DNA of 64,000 nt from Candidatus Rokuibacteriota bacterium (GTDB taxonomy: Bacteria > Methylomirabilota > Methylomirabilia > Rokubacteriales > CSP1-6). Location of the stretch: contig JACQFL010000042.1 of the NCBI GenBank assembly GCA_016200085.1, positions 28,615 through 92,614 of the forward strand, in the 5' to 3' direction. The notes under the pieces are model-generated. The model was not told the DNA's origin. It did no database searches and saw only the letters and a program-made list of their open reading frames with translations. Position 1 is the first letter of the stretch, and each line of letters begins with the position of its first letter. Of the stretch, positions 53,083-61,821 are shown piece after piece. The position numbers and the translations under genes were made by a program.

Positions 53083-54333
53083 ATGCCGGTCGCGCGCGTC
53101 GGGCGCAGCATCTTCTACGGCTGGGCCGTCGTCGCGGCGGCCTTCGTGTCCCACCTGCTGAGCTACGGCGTGCTGACGGTGGCGTTCGGCGTCCTGTTCC
53201 CCTTCATGGCCGACGCGCTCGGGCTCGGGCGCGGCCTGCTCGCGAGCGCGGGTGTGGTGACGCGGCTCACCTCGGCGGCCATCGCGCCCGCGCTCGGACC
53301 GCTGGTCGACCGTTACGGGCCGCGGCGCTTCATGCTCCTCGGCATCCTCAGCCTCGCCGCGGGATCGATCACGCTCGCACTGGCGCACGCCACGTGGCAG
53401 GTCTTCCTCGGTTACGGCGTGGTGATGGCGATCGCGAGCGTGACCCTCGGCGAGCTCACGGGCGACGCCACCGTGGCGCGCTGGTTCGTGCGGCGCCGCG
53501 GCCGCGCGCTCGCCTTCGCCACCATGGGGCTGTCGACGGCGGGCATCGTCGTGCCGCTGCCGCTCGCGTGGATCATCACCCGCCACGGATGGCGGCAGGC
53601 GTGGATGGCGCTGGGCGTGACGTCGCTGGTCCTGGGGCTCGCCGCGGCGGCGGCCATGCGCGCCCGCCCCGAGGACCACGGCCTGGCCCCCGACGGCGAT
53701 CCGCCCCCGCGCGCGCCGCGCGCGGGCGCGCCAATCACCGTGGTGGCGGAGCGATCGCTCAGCGCGCGTCAGGCCGCGCGCACGCCGGCGTTCTGGCTCC
53801 TCGTGCTCAGCACCAACCTCGCCGGCCTGGCGCTCTTCGGCATCAACCTGCACCTGTTCTCCTACGTCACCGACAAGGGGCTCGGCGTCGGCATGGCCGC
53901 GGGGCTCGTCACGTACCTGTACGTGCTGCACACGGCGGCCAAGCCGCTCTGGGGGATGATCGCCGAGCGCATCCACGTGCGCTACTGCATCGCCGCCTGC
54001 TACGCGGGCGGCGCGCTGGGGGTCGCGGTGCTCGTCGTGTCCGCGTCCGCCACCGCGCTGCTCACGTTCGCGACGATCTACGGCCTCACGCGCGGCGCAC
54101 AGTCCTTCGTGACGAGCCTCGCGTGGGCGAACTACTTCGGCCGCGAGGCGCAGGGCGCGATTCGCGGGCTGGCCTCGCCCTTCCGGTTCCTCGCCGCGGC
54201 CGCCGGGCCGGTCGTGGGCGGCCTGCTCTACGACGCCACCGGCAGCTACACCATCGCCTTCGTCGTCTTCGCCGCGACCTTCGCCCTCGGCGCGGCGACC
54301 GCGCTGGCCGCCCGGCCGCCGCGCCCGGAGTGA
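53083..54333 (+). CDS. MFS transporter (OFA/MCT-like)
   Basis: The 416-residue protein has about twelve helices, opening RSIFYGWAVVAAAFVSHLLSYG, with the first-half loop GPLVDRYGPRRFMLLG (MFS signature DRxGRR-like) and a large central loop rich in Pro and Arg. The similarity to monocarboxylate or oxalate/formate antiporters is by pattern only. ATG 53083 is preferred; GTG 53056 is possible and adds nine residues. Stop overlaps the GTG of the next transporter (GTGA). Confidence 0.88.
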   Translation: MPVARVGRSIFYGWAVVAAAFVSHLLSYGVLTVAFGVLFPFMADALGLGRGLLASAGVVTRLTSAAIAPALGPLVDRYGPRRFMLLGILSLAAGSITLALAHATWQVFLGYGVVMAIASVTLGELTGDATVARWFVRRRGRALAFATMGLSTAGIVVPLPLAWIITRHGWRQAWMALGVTSLVLGLAAAAAMRARPEDHGLAPDGDPPPRAPRAGAPITVVAERSLSARQAARTPAFWLLVLSTNLAGLALFGINLHLFSYVTDKGLGVGMAAGLVTYLYVLHTAAKPLWGMIAERIHVRYCIAACYAGGALGVAVLVVSASATALLTFATIYGLTRGAQSFVTSLAWANYFGREAQGAIRGLASPFRFLAAAAGPVVGGLLYDATGSYTIAFVVFAATFALGAATALAARPPRPE

Positions 54334-55265
54334 GCCCGCCGGCGGGGCGCGCGAGCCCGGGCCCGGAGCATCGTCGCGGCGTCGTCCTGCTCGTCGCGGT
54401 CGTGCTCGCCTGGGGCCTCGTGTGGCCGGTCAACAAGGTGCTGCTCGAGACCTTCCCGCCCCTGTGGATGGCCGCGCTCCGCTACGCGATCGGGACCGTC
54501 GCGCTCTTCGGCCTCGCGGCGGGGCTGGGCCGCCTCGCCCTGCCGTTCCGCGAGGACGTGCCCGTGCTGCTGAGCATCACGCTGCTGCACCTCGTGGGGT
54601 TCGTCGTGCTCTCGGCCACCGGGCTGCAGTACGTGCCGACGGGCCGCTCCGTGGTGCTCGCCTACACCACGCCGCTCTGGGTCACGCCGGGCTCGCGCCT
54701 GTTCCTCGGCGAGCGGCTGACGGCGCGACGGATCGTCGGCGTGATTGCCGGCCTCGCGGGCCTGGTCTTCCTCTTCAATCCCCGGGCCTTTGACTGGACC
54801 GATCGCCGGGCCGTCTTCGGCAACCTGATCATCCTGGCCTCAGCGCTCCTGTGGGCGGGCAGCATCCTGCACATCCGGGGTCATCGCTGGCGCGCCACGC
54901 CGTTCGCCCTCGTCCCGTGGGAGATGCTCCTCGCGACGGCGATCCTGACCGCGCTGGGATGGGTCTTCGCCCCGTTTCCATCGGTGCGCTGGGATGGGAG
55001 ACTCGTCGGCCTCCTGCTGTACGCCGGCATTCCCGGGACGGCCTTCGCCTACTGGGCGATCGCGACGGCGAGCCGCCACCTGCCCGCCGTCACCACCTCG
55101 CTCGGCTCGCTCGGCACCCCCGTCGTCAGCGTGCTCGTGGCGACGCTCTGGCTGGGCGAGCGCCTGACCGTGTCGCTCGTGGTCGCGATCGTGTTGATCC
55201 TGGGCGGCGTCGCGGTCGGCGCGACCGAGGGGCGGCTGGCCGCGCGGCGCCTGGCTCGTCCTTGA
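54330..55265 (+). CDS. EamA/DMT-family transporter
   Basis: The 311-residue protein starts with GTG 54330, inside the stop of the MFS gene, and has ten hydrophobic helices in two EamA repeats: GVVLLVAVVLAWGLVWPVNK begins the first and GNLIILASALLWAGSILHI the second, both ending in F(L)GERL/WLGERL. Transport direction is normally export. The coupling to an MFS gene suggests related substrates. Confidence 0.88.
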   Translation: MSPPAGRASPGPEHRRGVVLLVAVVLAWGLVWPVNKVLLETFPPLWMAALRYAIGTVALFGLAAGLGRLALPFREDVPVLLSITLLHLVGFVVLSATGLQYVPTGRSVVLAYTTPLWVTPGSRLFLGERLTARRIVGVIAGLAGLVFLFNPRAFDWTDRRAVFGNLIILASALLWAGSILHIRGHRWRATPFALVPWEMLLATAILTALGWVFAPFPSVRWDGRLVGLLLYAGIPGTAFAYWAIATASRHLPAVTTSLGSLGTPVVSVLVATLWLGERLTVSLVVAIVLILGGVAVGATEGRLAARRLARP

Positions 55266-55322
55266 CACCCCCACCGGGCGCGAGGCACATTCGCGGGGCG
55301 CGAGGGCGCGCGGGAGGCCACC

Positions 55323-55708
55323 ATGGCGACGCGGATCGGCGACGAGGTGACGATCGAGCTCCTGGACGCGTTCGCGGCGGCGTGGAACCGCCACGACGTC
55401 GACGCGCTCATGACGTCATGACCGACGACTGCGTGTTCGAGGCGAGCGGGGGGCGCGAGGTGGCCGGCACGCGTTACGTGGGCCGCGAGGCGGTGCGCCG
55501 AGGCTTCGCGGGCGCCTGGGAGGCGTTCCCCGACGCCCGCTGGGAGGACGCGCGCCACTTCGTGTGCGGCGATCGCGGCGTCTCCGAGTGGACGTTCTCC
55601 GGCACGGCGGCCGACGGCGCCCGCGTGCGGGTCAACGGCGGCGACGTGTTCACCTTCCGCGGCGGCAAGATCGCGGTGAAGAAATCCCACCGCAAGCGGC
55701 CGGCCTGA
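55323..55708 (+). pseudogene. SnoaL/NTF2-like protein split by one missing base
   Basis: The first frame (55323-55421) codes MATRIGDEVTIELLDAFAAA, then WNRHDVDALMTS and stops. The second frame (ATG 55418, -1) continues MTDDCVFEASGGREVAGTRY to GGKIAVKKSHRKRPA, 96 residues. Joined by restoring one base between GTC and ATG, they give WNRHDVDALMTSxMTDDCVFE, the normal start of SnoaL-like domains, which form a cone-shaped fold with varied functions. The present ATGA overlap might also allow translation of the second half by coupling. I favour a frameshift or assembly error. Confidence 0.7.
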
Positions 55709-55743
55709 CGCCCCGCGAGCGTGGCCATGGAGGAGACGGCGTG

Positions 55744-56529
55744 ATGGCGGGATTGCTGGACGGAAAAGTCGCGATCGTGACCGGCGCCAGCAAAGGCATC
55801 GGCCGCGAGCTCAGTCTGCAGTTCGCGCGCGCCGGCGCGCGGGTGACGTGCGCCGCGCGCTCGGGGGCGCTCGTCGAGGAGACCGTGGCGCTGGTGCGCA
55901 AGGAGGGCGGCCAGGCCATCGCCGTCGTCTGTGACGCCTCCCGCGAGGACGACGTGAGGCGGCTGGTGGCCGAGACGGTGGGAGCCTTCGGCCGGCTGAC
56001 CACGCTGATCAACAACGCGGGCGACGGCGGCCCCACCAAGCGGGTGCAGGACTACACGGTGGAGGACTGGTTCTACACCATCAACTCGTGCCTGACGAGC
56101 TCCTACCTGTGCACCCGCTTCGCCGTGCCCGAGATGATCCGGGCCGGCGGCGGGTCCATCGTCAACATCTCGTCGGGGGCCGGCCGGCGCGGGCTGCCGT
56201 TCCGGATCGGCTATTGCTCGGCCAAGGCGGGGCAGGTCGGGATGGCGTACGGGATGGCGCTCGAGCTGGGCCCGGACAACATCAGGGTCAATGTCGTCGC
56301 CCCGGGCGCCGTCGAGGGTGACCGCATCGACCGCGTGATCGCGGGGCAGGCCGAGGTGCGCGGGCTCAGCGTGGAAGCGATGCGCGAGTCCATGCTGGCC
56401 CGCTCACCGCTCAAGCGGATGACGACGGCCTCCGACATCGCGAGCGCCGCCCTCTTCCTCGCCAGCGACCTCGCCCGGAACATCTCGGGCCAGTGCCTGG
56501 CCGTGAACGCGGGCGAGCCCGCCGGCTGA
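55744..56529 (+). CDS. Short-chain dehydrogenase/reductase
   Basis: The 261-residue classical SDR has the cofactor motif TGASKGIG at 13-20, NNAG at 90-93 and the catalytic Ser143/144 (NISSGAG), Tyr157 and Lys161 (YCSAK). It ends with a normal C-terminus (CLAVNAGEPAG). NADP(H) is hinted by Arg after the second strand. ATG 55744 is preferred over GTG 55741 because GGAGGAG lies 8 bases upstream. It directly follows the SnoaL-like gene. Confidence 0.93.
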   Translation: MAGLLDGKVAIVTGASKGIGRELSLQFARAGARVTCAARSGALVEETVALVRKEGGQAIAVVCDASREDDVRRLVAETVGAFGRLTTLINNAGDGGPTKRVQDYTVEDWFYTINSCLTSSYLCTRFAVPEMIRAGGGSIVNISSGAGRRGLPFRIGYCSAKAGQVGMAYGMALELGPDNIRVNVVAPGAVEGDRIDRVIAGQAEVRGLSVEAMRESMLARSPLKRMTTASDIASAALFLASDLARNISGQCLAVNAGEPAG

Positions 56530-56607
56530 GCAGGAGCGCGTCGGCACAAGGCGGGTTCGAGCGCCAGCGTCGCCGGCGCACCTGATGGTCCGCGGCCCGC
56601 CGACTCG

Positions 56608-57066
56608 CTACGCGTCCCGCATGAAGCCAGCCCCGTCGGGCGACAGGGGGCCATCGGCCGGGGGAGTCCGAGGGGGGCCTTGCCCCCCTCGCGTGAACGA
56701 TCCAGCGCAGCGCTTGCCCCGACGGTCAACCGTCACCGCGTTCATGAACTCGGGGAATCCCACCGGCTTGGCGAGGAACGTGAAGCCGGACGCCTCGATA
56801 CGCTCGCGATCGAGCGCGTCGGCGGAGCCGCTGATGACCACGATCGGCGTCTCCGGGCAGCGCGCGCGGATGGCCCGCGCGACCTCGAGCCCGCTCATCC
56901 CGGGCATCAGGAGATCCGTGAGCACGAGCCCGTGGCGGTGCCGGTCGAAGAGGGCGAGACCCTCCTCGCCGCCGGCCGCCACGTCGGCCTCGTACCCCAG
57001 GGCTTCCAGGAAATCACGAAAGACCGCGCGGATCCCCTCCTCGTCGTCGATGACGAGCACCCTCAC
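56608..57066 (-). CDS. Single-domain response regulator with an added C-terminal tail
   Basis: Residues 1-115 form a receiver domain: acidic pair Asp7/Asp8 (VIDDEE), phospho-acceptor Asp51 (LVLTDLLMPG), Ser79 (VISGS) and Lys100 (FLAKPVG). No output domain follows; the last 40 residues (KRCAGSFTRGGQGPPRTPP and on) are low-complexity and are read through the hairpin at 56669-56691, so they may be junk extension of the frame. GTG 57066 overlaps the previous stop (GTGA). It is the last gene of the histidine-kinase operon and is likely the kinase's partner, acting by protein contact. Confidence 0.88.
   Translation of the reverse strand: MRVLVIDDEEGIRAVFRDFLEALGYEADVAAGGEEGLALFDRHRHGLVLTDLLMPGMSGLEVARAIRARCPETPIVVISGSADALDRERIEASGFTFLAKPVGFPEFMNAVTVDRRGKRCAGSFTRGGQGPPRTPPADGPLSPDGAGFMRDA
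56669..56691 (-). terminator. GC-rich hairpin inside the response-regulator tail
   Basis: CGAGGGGGGC and GCCCCCCTCG form a perfect 10-base stem with a CTT loop. No T-run follows, so it would not be a textbook intrinsic terminator, but it lies near the end of the minus-strand operon and may stop transcription or protect the 3' end. Confidence 0.4.
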
Positions 57067-57743
57067 CGGCGCAGCATCCCCCGGCGCAGCATCCCCGGGG
57101 CGCCGAGGACCGAGACCTCGAGCCGCACCGTCGGGACGCCGAGCGAGTACTCGTCGAGGCGCAGCGGCACCAGGGAGCCGTCGTCCATCATGTACGACGG
57201 CTGGCCGCTGGCCGGGTTGTCGGTGGGCAGCCGGAAGTTGCCGCTGAACGAGCCCGCCGCCGTGTAGCCGGCGAGCAGGGTACCCACGACGCCCTGGCCG
57301 TCGAAGTATCCGTGGATGGCGCCGCCGGGCCTGCCGTGCTGGAACGCCGGCGACAGGTCGATGCTGCCGCTGAAGCTGGCCTGGAAGATCACCAGTTCCG
57401 GCGCGTCGGCCTTGTTGCCGTCCTGCGACAGGACCTTGATCGTCCCTGACACGGGGCCCAGGCCGGTGACGTCGTTGGCCCTGCCCACCGCGGCGACCGT
57501 CACGAAGCAGCCGCCGGTGCTCAGCTGGGTGGCGAGCCACTGCGGGCACAGTGGCGTCCCGGCAGCCAGCACGCCCATGAGGGTCGCGCTCGAGCTCTTG
57601 AAGCCCGTGTGACCGCCCTTCATCTTCACCGCCTCCGAGACCTCGTAGAGCAGACCGTCGTAGGCCCGCGCGTGGCCGACGCACATCGTCATGACGAAGG
57701 CGACCAGCACCAGCGCGACCAGCATGATCTTGTCGATCCTCAT
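57063..57743 (-). CDS. Exported protein of unknown function
   Basis: The 226-residue protein starts MRIDKIMLVALVLVAFVMTM then CVGHARAYDG, a clear signal peptide. The mature part has GHTGFKSSSATLMGVLAAGTPLCP, a hydrophobic beta-rich pattern (TIKVLSQDGN, FQASFSGSIDLSPAFQHGRPGG, GTLLAGYTAAGSFSGNFRL) and two Cys (LCPQW, GGCFV) that may pair. No family recognised. The C-terminus holds a short tandem repeat, GMLRRGMLRR, from a duplicated 15-base motif. It is the fourth gene in the kinase operon, so it could be a ligand carrier or a regulated output, but this is guesswork. Confidence 0.75.
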   Translation of the reverse strand: MRIDKIMLVALVLVAFVMTMCVGHARAYDGLLYEVSEAVKMKGGHTGFKSSSATLMGVLAAGTPLCPQWLATQLSTGGCFVTVAAVGRANDVTGLGPVSGTIKVLSQDGNKADAPELVIFQASFSGSIDLSPAFQHGRPGGAIHGYFDGQGVVGTLLAGYTAAGSFSGNFRLPTDNPASGQPSYMMDDGSLVPLRLDEYSLGVPTVRLEVSVLGAPGMLRRGMLRR

Positions 57744-57788
57744 CGTGATCCTCCCCCGATATTCGCGCCGGCACGGAGCCGGCGCGCG

Positions 57789-58559
57789 TCATCCTCCGAG
57801 GCCGGCGGGCGCCCCCCCGAGGGCCGCCGCCTCGACGTCCTGCTCCTCCGGCTCGGCCCGGGGCTGCACGGCGCGCGCCCATGCGAGGTGACTCACTCCG
57901 GCCAGGAACGCCGGCCGGCACTGCAGCACCTCGAACCCCGCGTCGGCGAGCGCGCGCGTCAGGTCCCGCTCGGTCAGGTAGCGACGCTCGCACCGCCGCG
58001 CCATCTCGAACGCGGCCGTGGGCACGAGCCAGCGCAGGGCCCGCATCGCGGACGCCGGCCCGGCGGCCGCCCACATCCGCCCCATCGTCTCGAGCACGAG
58101 CGGCGGGCGCGCGTACGTCACCACCACGGCGTGCCCGCCGGGGCGGAGCATCCGGCGACACGCCCGCAGCAGCGCCCGCGGGGCGGGATGCCAGTACAGG
58201 CCGCTCACGCTCACCACGGCGTCGAACGTGCCCTCGCCGGGCACCCGCTCCCGCGCCACGTCGCCGTGGAAGAAGCGGACGTTGGGCGTGCCGGCGGACA
58301 GCCGGCGCGCGACGGCGGCGAGGTGGCCCACCGGATCGAGCCCGACCACGGAGTACCCGCGCCGGGCGAGGCGCCGCGCGACGGTGCCCGTGCCGCAGCC
58401 GACGTCGAGGACGCTGACCACGCGCGACGGCTCGTCGCGGTCGGCGGCGCGGTCCAGGAGCCGGGCGATGTCATCGACGAGACGCTCGTACGGCTCGAAG
58501 CCGTCCACCACCGCGTCGTAGGCCCAGCCGTAGGCGCGCGCCACCAGGACCTGGCTCAC
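57789..58559 (-). CDS. Class I SAM-dependent methyltransferase
   Basis: The 256-residue protein has motif I VLDVGCGTGTVARRLA around 52-67, GYSVVGLDPVG with the acidic residue, and TFDAVVSVSGLYWHPAPRAL as motif IV. It fits the Methyltransf_11/25 group. The start codon overlaps the histidine kinase stop (ATGA), and the exported-protein gene follows after 45 bases. No CheR-type features are seen, so a role in chemotaxis-like receptor methylation is not supported. Confidence 0.85.
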   Translation of the reverse strand: MSQVLVARAYGWAYDAVVDGFEPYERLVDDIARLLDRAADRDEPSRVVSVLDVGCGTGTVARRLARRGYSVVGLDPVGHLAAVARRLSAGTPNVRFFHGDVARERVPGEGTFDAVVSVSGLYWHPAPRALLRACRRMLRPGGHAVVVTYARPPLVLETMGRMWAAAGPASAMRALRWLVPTAAFEMARRCERRYLTERDLTRALADAGFEVLQCRPAFLAGVSHLAWARAVQPRAEPEEQDVEAAALGGAPAGLGG

Positions 58560-60703
58560 GAGACCACCTGCTCGCGGACGGGCCCGGCGACCGAGTGCAC
58601 CGGCAGCCGGACGATCATGGTCGTGCCCTCGCCGGGCTCGGTCTGGACCTCGAGGAGGCCGCCGTGGCTGCGCACGATCCCGAGGCTCACCGACAGCCCG
58701 AGCCCGGTCCCGCGGCCCTCGTCCTTGGTGGTGAAGAACGGCTCGAAGATCCGCTCACGCTGGTCGGCGGTCATGCCGACGCCGCGGTCGATCACCTTCA
58801 CCGCCACCGTGTCGGACTCCGTGGCGCGCTCGGTGCGGACCACGAGCGGGCCGCCCTCGGGCATCGCGTCCACCGCGTTGGTGATGAGGTTCAGCAAGAC
58901 CTGGGTGAGCTGGTCGGCGTCGCCGAGGATGGGCGCCACGGCGGGATCGAAGTCCGTCGACGCGCCCACGCGCGCCTTCATCATCTTGCTCGTGAGCAGC
59001 TCGAGCGAGCGCTCGATCAGCTGGTGGATGGCGACCGGCTCGCGCTTCGGCTCGCGCCGGCGCGCGAAGTTGAGCAGGTCGCGGGTGATCTTACCCGCTC
59101 GCGCCGCCTCGGCCCGGATCGTGGCCACGCGCTTGCCGGCCGGGGAGTCCGGGGGCACGTCGCGGATCATCAGATCGCTGTTGCCGAGAATGATCATGAG
59201 CGGGTTGTTGATCTCGTGGGCCACGCTGGCGGCGAGCTCGCCGATGGCGGCCAATTTGGCTGACTGGATGAGCTGCTGCTGCGTGCGCGTCAGCTCATCC
59301 ATCTGGTTTCTGAGATCCGCGTAGAGCCGGGAGTTCTTCAGCGCGACCGAGGTCTGCCCGGTGATCATCTGGAGCACCTCGACCTCGGCCGGGTGGTAGG
59401 CCTCGCCGGACACCTTCTCGCCAAGCACGAGGATGGCCGCCAGCTCCCCGTCGAGGAACAACGGCAGCAACAGCGCGACCTGCCCCCGCTCCAGCACCGT
59501 CACGGCCGCCCGCATGCGCGCGTCGGCCACGCCCTGCAGGACCAGCTCCTCGACCCCGAGCGGCTTGCCGGTCAGGCGCAGCCACAGGGCGAGCAGCCCA
59601 TCCACCGAGACGTCCCGCGGCCCGTCGCAGGCGGCCGACACCGCGCGCGAGAACGGCACGAAGGAGTCGCGCGCGGGGGAGCACAGGTGGAAGGATGCGT
59701 GCAGCGCGGGGATGCGAGCGACGAGACCTTCCGTCAGCGTGCGCCCCAGCCGGTCCATGTCGAGCACCGAAGCCATGTCCTTGCTGAGGGCCGCCAGCGC
59801 GTCCCGCACGCCGTGCTGGCGCGCGAACATCAGGCGCTCGAAGGCGCGCTCGAGCGAGCGCAGGAAGGGCAGGGCGCCCGTGATGGTGACGACCAGCGTG
59901 GCGACGTACCACAGGTGCGGCGTGAAGCGGTCGCCCGGGGCGACGACGTCGATGAGCCAGAGGCCGGCGATCAGCGGCGGCCCCAGGGTCACCCCGACCA
60001 GCGCGTAGAGCAGGATCCACTTCGCCACGATCCGCACGTCGAGCAGCCGGTAGCGGACGATCGCGATGCCGAGCGCCAGCGCGAAGATCGCGTTGCTGGG
60101 GATCCCGAGCGGGTAGAGGTGCTCCCAGCCGAGCATGAAGCGCAGGAAGTCGATCCAGCCGCCGGCGAGGCTCACCACGACGCCGACGAGGACGAGCCGC
60201 GTGCGGTTGCGCCGGAAGCTCGACGTCATCGTGCGGTACGAGCGGACGAGGTGGACGAGCCCGAGGAGCATGTAGCCCTGGAAGAAGACGAGGAACGGCG
60301 GGTACAGCGGCCCCGCGCACGGCATGTAGCCCCAGTACGTCGCCTGCACGCCAATCATGAACAGCTCGGTCGGGCAAGCCGCCATGAACCCCGCCGCCAC
60401 CAGGTAACCGGCGAAGAGGATCGGCCGCCGGCAGGAGAGCCCCAGGAACACGAGGACGTAGTGGTAGAACAGGACCCCGATCGGGATGATTCCCAGGTGG
60501 AGGATCTCTTCCCACCTCATCGCGGTGCCGCCGTCGCTGCTCGAGCGGAGGGCGAACACCCCGAAGTTCCAGACCGCCAGGGCCGTGGCCAGCGCCGCGA
60601 ACACGTAGTTGCGGTGCTTCTTGCGGTCGTTGGCCAGCGCGCTGCCCACGAGCAGCACGTTGAGTATCAGCGCGATGAGTGGCAGGAGCCGGTGGACCGT
60701 CAC
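58556..60703 (-). CDS. Sensor histidine kinase with 7TM and GAF domains
   Basis: The 715-residue protein starts with about eight membrane helices (10-280) resembling the HisKA_7TM module, then a GAF domain at about 300-460 with hydrophobic LLLPLFLDGELAAILVLGEK and CTS-like strands. The kinase part has H496 in SVAHEINNPLMIILGNSDLM, N-box LLNLITNAVDAMPEGG, G1 VIDRGVGM, F-box IFEPFFTTKDEGRG and G2 GTGLGLSVSLG. All boxes are intact. The long QQQLIQSAKLAAIGEL linker is a coiled coil. GTG 60703 overlaps the upstream stop and its own stop overlaps the methyltransferase start, so five genes are likely one transcript. The sensed signal is probably lipid-phase or periplasmic. Confidence 0.93.
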   Translation of the reverse strand: MTVHRLLPLIALILNVLLVGSALANDRKKHRNYVFAALATALAVWNFGVFALRSSSDGGTAMRWEEILHLGIIPIGVLFYHYVLVFLGLSCRRPILFAGYLVAAGFMAACPTELFMIGVQATYWGYMPCAGPLYPPFLVFFQGYMLLGLVHLVRSYRTMTSSFRRNRTRLVLVGVVVSLAGGWIDFLRFMLGWEHLYPLGIPSNAIFALALGIAIVRYRLLDVRIVAKWILLYALVGVTLGPPLIAGLWLIDVVAPGDRFTPHLWYVATLVVTITGALPFLRSLERAFERLMFARQHGVRDALAALSKDMASVLDMDRLGRTLTEGLVARIPALHASFHLCSPARDSFVPFSRAVSAACDGPRDVSVDGLLALWLRLTGKPLGVEELVLQGVADARMRAAVTVLERGQVALLLPLFLDGELAAILVLGEKVSGEAYHPAEVEVLQMITGQTSVALKNSRLYADLRNQMDELTRTQQQLIQSAKLAAIGELAASVAHEINNPLMIILGNSDLMIRDVPPDSPAGKRVATIRAEAARAGKITRDLLNFARRREPKREPVAIHQLIERSLELLTSKMMKARVGASTDFDPAVAPILGDADQLTQVLLNLITNAVDAMPEGGPLVVRTERATESDTVAVKVIDRGVGMTADQRERIFEPFFTTKDEGRGTGLGLSVSLGIVRSHGGLLEVQTEPGEGTTMIVRLPVHSVAGPVREQVVS

Positions 60704-61671
60704 GCCCGCGGCCCCCAGAACCCCATGTAGGGGAAGCGCTCGTGCTGGCGCTGGGCGTCCATCTCGTCGTCGAGGATCGAGAAGACCTGGATGTCCCAGC
60801 GCGCACCGTTGTAGACGCGGGCCCGCCGCAAGACGCCCTCCGGGCGGAAACCGTTGCGATTCAGGGCGTTGATGCTGAGCGTGTTGTACTCGAAGGCCTT
60901 GGCCTCGACGCGCTGGACGGCGAGCACGTCGGTGGCATAGGCGAGGAGCAGGCGCGAGGCCTGGATCCCCCACCCGCGGCGGAATGCCTCCGGCGAGGAG
61001 ACGGCGGATTCGAGGAAGGCGAATCCCTGGGCGAGATGGATGTCGTACAGGCGGAGGAATCCCACCGGCGCCCCGCCCGGGGTCGTCGGCTCCACGACCA
61101 CCGTCAGCGCCGTCGGGCTGGCGAAGAGCCGGGTCAGGAAGTCGGGATGATGCGGCCCGAGGTGGCGGCACCGGTAGAGGAAGTCGCTCGCCACCATCTG
61201 GACGAGCAGCGGGTCTTCGGCCCACCGCGCGAACCGCACGAGGTCGTCCCAGCACGGCAACCGGAGCGCCAGGCGGCCCGCGCGCGCCAGCACGTGGCCG
61301 GCCTCCAGCGCGGGCGCCTCCACCGGCGGCGCCTCGGGCAGCGCGACCGGGCCGCCCTCGCCGGCGATCTCGAACTCGTCGGCGATCTCCGCGTCCACGA
61401 GCGCGCGATAGATCGCCGCGCTCGGCGTCAGCGACAGCCCGCCCCCCAAGCGCTCGACGTGGCGAGCGCACTGCAGCAGCGCGGCGAGGCCGATCACGTC
61501 GGCCCGCTTGACGTCCCCGAGGTCGAGGCGGAGCGCGCTGGCCCCGCCGGAGACGTGCGCGCGCACGGCGTCGCACAGGACGGCCGCCGTCGCCGCGGTC
61601 AGGTCGCCGGACAGACGGAGCTCGGGCGGCGCGGCAGTCTGGGTGGTCGGAGCGTCGTTCAGATGCAACAT
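60700..61671 (-). CDS. STAS - GNAT acetyltransferase fusion
   Basis: The 323-residue protein joins an N-terminal STAS domain (about 15-105) to a GNAT domain (130-310). The STAS part has LRLDLGDVKRADVIGLAALLQ; the loop that normally carries the phosphorylated Ser (DSSG) is ADVIG, so it is not an orthodox phospho-switch. The GNAT part shows FLRLYDIHL, a long beta strand FAFLESAVSS and the acetyl-CoA loop RRGWGIQASRLLL, ending with a YNGARWDIQVFSILDDE strand and a C-terminal Arg tail, as in RimJ/RimL-type enzymes. ATG 61671 starts the operon. The next gene start overlaps its stop (GTGA). Confidence 0.88.
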   Translation of the reverse strand: MLHLNDAPTTQTAAPPELRLSGDLTAATAAVLCDAVRAHVSGGASALRLDLGDVKRADVIGLAALLQCARHVERLGGGLSLTPSAAIYRALVDAEIADEFEIAGEGGPVALPEAPPVEAPALEAGHVLARAGRLALRLPCWDDLVRFARWAEDPLLVQMVASDFLYRCRHLGPHHPDFLTRLFASPTALTVVVEPTTPGGAPVGFLRLYDIHLAQGFAFLESAVSSPEAFRRGWGIQASRLLLAYATDVLAVQRVEAKAFEYNTLSINALNRNGFRPEGVLRRARVYNGARWDIQVFSILDDEMDAQRQHERFPYMGFWGPRA

Positions 61672-61821
61672 CCCCCATGGGCGCCATCGGCGCGGTGCCA
61701 GAATTTCCGGAGAGGCGGGAAAAATTTTGGGGGGCGGGGACGACGGCATGACGCCCTGACACGCACGCCGCCCGGGGTCGGGGAGGGGCGGCGGAGAACC
61801 GGGCGCGACGGAGGCGCCCGG

